Origin: Flaccisagitta enflata
Lineage: Eukaryota; Chaetognatha; Sagittoidea; Aphragmophora
Direction: 5' to 3'
Assembly (NCBI GenBank): GCA_965153355.1
Contig: OZ231128.1
Location: 7,502,001-7,566,000 of the forward strand
DNA: 64,000 bases
Position numbers and translations under genes: made by a program. The notes beneath the pieces are model-generated. The model saw nothing but the letters and a program-made list of their open reading frames with translations. It was not told the origin of the DNA and ran no database searches. Below are positions 60,585 through 64,000 of the stretch, piece by piece. Each line of letters starts with the position of its first letter. The first letter of the stretch is position 1.

Positions 60585-61305
60585 AGCGAGAGGATTTATA
60601 GAAGAGATTCTCAACTGGATAAGAAGGACCCCATTGGCAGTGATGAAAGAGAGAAGAAGAATAAAAGAAATACTATCTAGGATAAGAAGGACCCCATAGC
60701 AGTGATGAAAGAGAGTAAAATAATCAATGAAATACTATCTAGGATAAAAAGGACCCCATAGCAGTGATGAAAGAGAGTAAGAAAATATAAGAAATACTAT
60801 CTAGGATAAGGAGGACCCCATTGGAAGTGATGAAAGAGAGAAGAAGAATAAAAGAAATACTATCTAGGATAAGGAGGACCCCATTGGAAGTGATGAAAGA
60901 GAGAAGAAGAATAAAAGAAATACTATCTAGGATAAGGAGGACCCCATTGGAAGTGATGAAAGAGAGAAGAAGAATAAAAGAAATACTATCTAGGATAAGG
61001 AGGACCCCATTGGAAGTGATGAAAGAGAGAAGAAGAATAAAAGAAATACTATCTAAGATAAGAAGGACCCCATTGGCAGTGATGAAAAAGGGAAAAAAAA
61101 TAAAAGAAATACTATCTAGGATAAGAAAGACCCCATTGGCAGTGATGAAAAAGGGAAAAAAAATAAAAGAAATACTATCTAGGATAAGAAGGACCCCATA
61201 GCAGTGATGAAAAAGAGAAGAAGAATAGAAAAAATACTATCTGGGATAAGAAGGACCCCATAGCAGTGATGAAAACGAGTAAAAGAACAAAAGAAATGCT
61301 ACTTA
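60585..61305. repeat. 63-bp tandem repeat (~11 units)
   Basis: Unit: AGTGATGAAAGAGAGAAGAA, GAATAAAAGAAATACTATCT, AGGATAAGAAGGACCCCATT, GGC. Four central units are near-identical. The length is a multiple of three, giving a 126-codon basic frame (21-residue repeat with RRIKEILSRIRR). It is probably non-coding: the flanking units are frameshifted by 1-2 bp. Confidence 0.95.
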
Positions 61306-61590
61306 GAAAATAGGTAACCTGATACCTGAAAAGGGACTTCAACTTTGTAAGAACAAAATTATTGCATGCATGCAATCTATAGTTCCAATGTTTGTCTGTT
61401 CATTGGTTATTTTATCTATCAATCATTTGACTTAGCTTTTTTAGCCTTCTATACATTTGCAAGCAGTTTTTTGCTGCCTTGTGTCCAAAATCACATGCAA
61501 GAGAAAATAGACTTAAACTTATTAAAATACAAAAAAACTTATATCAGTAGCTCTATATCAAGTGTCGCTTTATTCATTTCCTAGATAGTA
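61306..61590. other. Unique sequence, no gene seen
   Basis: A 72-codon open frame at 61366-61584 has no recognisable features. Confidence 0.35.
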
Positions 61591-61620
61591 CAGAGAGAGA
61601 GAGAGAGAGGAAAGAGAAGA

Positions 61621-61652
61621 AAAGATGGCGATACCGGTCCTCCGCCATCTTT
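61621..61652. other. Inverted AAAGATGGCG pair
   Basis: AAAGATGGCG (61621-61630) and CGCCATCTTT (61643-61652): perfect 10-bp inverted repeat with a 12-nt spacer. AAGATGGCG is also the core YY1 recognition word. Confidence 0.6.
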
Positions 61653-61786
61653 GGGATGATATCATGAAAATCCACCATAAGTCATGTCACTTGGACAATT
61701 TATGATGTCTTGGTTTCCCTTTTTTCTACTTTGGTGTCTATGCGTTGTTTTAGTGTTTCGATTTTCCTGGGTGCTCGTAGTTTGTC

Positions 61787-61887
<101 letters not shown>

Positions 61888-61912
61888 CTGTTCAGTTTGG
61901 GTCAACAATTAA

Positions 61913-61922
61913 NNNNNNNNNN
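61913..61922. other. Assembly gap (10 N)
   Basis: Ten N bases between the GT run and the 29-bp array; its true size is unknown. Confidence 0.99.
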
Positions 61923-62968
61923 TCTGGACATACATCGTGAGAAAACTAGATGGCGCACTATATTGAGAATTCTGGGCTGTGTGACATACAGTCCAGAGAA
62001 AACTGAGCAGTGGACATACATTGGAGAATTCTCACAAGTGTGGATATACATCGGTGAAATTGTGTATGCGACAACATCGGAAAATACTGGGCTGTGTGAC
62101 ATATTAATAGAGAAAACTGGGTAGACATACATCGAGAATTCTGGCCAGTGGACATACATCGGTGAAATTAAAGGATATACACTGGAGAATTCGCGTGACA
62201 CATTGAGAAAACTGCGGTGCGACATACATCGGAGAATTCCTGCTGTGTGACATACATTGAGAAAACTGGGTGGGTGTGACATACATCGGAGAATTCTAAG
62301 CTGTGTGACATAGATCGGAGAATTCAGGGCAGGACATACATCAGAGAATTCAGCTGTGCGACATACATCGAAAGCTGGACGGTGTGACATACATTGGAGA
62401 ATTCTGGGCTGTGTGATATACATCAGAGAATTCTTGGCTGTGTGACATAGATCGGAGAAAACTGGGTGGTGTGACATACATCGGAGAATTCTGGGCTGCG
62501 TGACATACATTGAGAAAAACTGGGTTAAAGTGACATACATCGTAGAATTCTACAAAGCATATACATTGGAGAAACTGGATGGTGCACATACACGGGGAAT
62601 TCTGGGCTGTGTGACATACATCGGAGAAAGCTGATGGTGTGACATACATCGGAGAATTCTGGGCTGTGTGACATAGATCGGAGAAAACTGGGTGGTGTGA
62701 CATACATCAGAGAATTCTGGGCTGTGTGACATACATCGGAGAAAACTGGGTGGTGTGACAAACATGGGAGAATTCTGGGCTGTGTGACATACATCGGAGA
62801 ATTCTGGGCTGTGTGACATACATCGGAGAAAACTGGGTGGTGTGACATACATGGGAGAATTCTGGGCTGTGTGACATATATCGGAGAAAACTGGGGGGTG
62901 TGACATACATTGGAGAATTCTGGGTTGCGTGATATACATTGGAGAAAACTGAACTGCAAGTGTGACAT
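61923..62968. repeat. 29-bp tandem array (~36 units)
   Basis: Unit: GACATACATCGGAGAATTCT, GGGCTGTGT, alternating with GACATACATCGGAGAAAACT, GGGTGGTGT. This gives a two-unit (about 58-bp) higher order that is clearest at 62640-62960. Left units carry many small deletions. EcoRI sites (GAATTC) lie in every other unit. Confidence 0.95.
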
Positions 62969-63124
62969 ACACGGACGAACGAACGAACAAACGAACGCAC
63001 GGAGAAATCTGTGGAACTTTGGTGTTCCACTATCGTGGAACACAATGATGTTGTTATTGTTCGTGTGTTTGTCCGGACGAGAGCGTTCTTTGGTCATGTC
63101 CAATTTGGGTCTACTCTACACTTT

Positions 63125-63462
63125 TAAATGATGTCGTTGTTCATTTGTTAATTGTTGAATGTTCATTTGTAATTGTTCATTTGTTCTCATCCGGACGAGC
63201 GTTCTTTGGTCGTGTGCTTCGAGCAAAACATGTCATTGTTCATTTGTTCATTAGTTCATTGTTGGATGTTCATTTGCAATTGTTCATTTGTTCTCATCCG
63301 GACGAGCGTTCTTTTGTCGTGTGGTTCGAGCAAAACATGTCATAGTTCAATGTTCATTGGTTCATTTTTGGATGTTCATCTGTTATTGTTCATTTGTTCA
63401 TACCCGGACAAGCGTCCTTTGGTCGTGTGGGTCGAGCAGACCGAATCCCGGAATCCTTTTTG
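63125..63462. repeat. ~115-bp tandem repeat, 3 units
   Basis: Unit: TTGTTCATTTGTTCATTAGT, TCATTGTTGGATGTTCATTT, CATTTGTTCTCATCCGGACG, AGCGTTCTTTGGTCGTGTGG, TTCGAGCAAAACATGTC. Confidence 0.92.
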
Positions 63463-63477
63463 AGAATCTTGCAACAG

Positions 63478-63710
63478 AATCAACCGCAGAATTGGTGTGT
63501 TTGTCAACATCGGCATCTTCAGCCGGGTACATCGGACACGCCTGTAATGGAATCATTTCAAAATTAGTGCACATGTGAATGTGAACATCGGCATCATTAC
63601 CCGGGTACATCGGACACGCGCGTACACGCCTGTAATGGAATCATCTCAAAATTAGCGCACTTGTAAACATTGACATCATATCCCGGGTACATCGGACGCG
63701 CCTGTATATA
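63478..63710. repeat. ~100-bp tandem repeat, 2.5 units
   Basis: Unit: AACATCGGCATCATTACCCG, GGTACATCGGACACGCCTGT, AATGGAATCATTTCAAAATT, AGTGCAC. Confidence 0.9.
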
Positions 63711-63879
63711 GCTGTTAGGAAAGTAATTGTGAAAATAAAGTCAACCTCGGCATCATTACCAATCCAAGAAAAATGGTTGAACAAAAAAAATAGCAAACAA
63801 GTGATGCGGGGTCACAACTCCGATCCCTAGCCCTACCCCCAACCCACACACAAACATATACAAAAATTATCTAAAAAGC

Positions 63880-63968
63880 TCGTTTTCCCACTTTTCGACT
63901 CAATGACCCCGGACAGATGGACGGATGGGCAAAGCCTCTTATAAAATTGCGTGTCCGCAACTAAAAAA
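63880..63968 (-). repeat. Family A short repeat
   Basis: CACTTTTCGACTCAATGACC, CCGGACAGATGGACGGATGG, GCAAAGCCTCTTATAAAATT, GCGTGTCCGCAACTAAAAAA. The stem is TTGCG-GACA-CGCAA (minus strand) followed by TTTTATAAGAGG. Confidence 0.75.
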
Positions 63969-64000
63969 AAACAAACTCAAAAACAGTTGCTATGGCGTAC

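Noticed and set aside
60821-61201. 126-codon basic repeat protein (RRIKEILSRIRR)
   Set aside because: Generated by the 63-bp repeat; flanking units are out of frame, and there is no start context or splice signal.

Overview
The window looks like non-genic, repeat-saturated nuclear DNA from an invertebrate animal. There is no operon structure and no conserved host gene that I can recognise. The one clearly recognisable protein is a Penelope-like retroelement of a type common in invertebrates. The rest is microsatellite, minisatellite and small transposon debris. I cannot name the species.

Layout. 0-12.8 kb: CT/CTGT, TTTC, GTT/AAC and CCAT microsatellites, with a 1.3-kb TA-flanked inverted-repeat element (4744-6061) and a perfect small hAT-type MITE (7393-7534) nested in an older MITE. 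12.8-24 kb: a 1.6-kb inverted-repeat element ('family B') with a second TA-flanked element nested inside it, a 45-bp tandem array, more family B and short hairpin-ended repeats ('family A'), and purine-rich minisatellites. 24.9-29.9 kb: an apparently intact Penelope-like element. It has a 973-residue ORF with an N-terminal GIY-YIG nuclease and a C-terminal reverse transcriptase. One copy upstream and three copies downstream of a 14-nt core, each inside a different pairing stem, bracket the ORF. 31.0-34.3 kb: another TA-flanked element, then an 824-codon low-complexity ORF bounded by plausible splice signals (doubtful gene). 37.1-43.2 kb: a 54-bp satellite with a 2.3-kb higher-order duplication. 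43.3-51 kb: further minisatellites and families A, B and D. 51.2-52.1 kb: tRNA-derived SINE copies in opposite orientations. 52-64 kb: families A and B, two more TA-flanked elements, GTGCGGTATG-type arrays, 63-bp and 29-bp arrays, and a 10-N assembly gap at 61913-61922.

How the parts relate. The autonomous element (Penelope-like) uses its own nuclease-RT. The SINEs, hAT MITE and TA-flanked MITEs would depend on enzymes not encoded here. Families A and B appear to be undescribed modular repeats: each joins a self-pairing end sequence to a GTCC-type microsatellite, and B also carries a variable minisatellite core. Several minisatellites begin at, or are interrupted by, such elements. Nearly all long open frames in the window arise from tandem repeats whose units are multiples of three or from dinucleotide and tetranucleotide runs; they are not listed as genes.

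All coordinates of repeats are read by eye, and outer edges may be off by several bases unless a target-site duplication is quoted.
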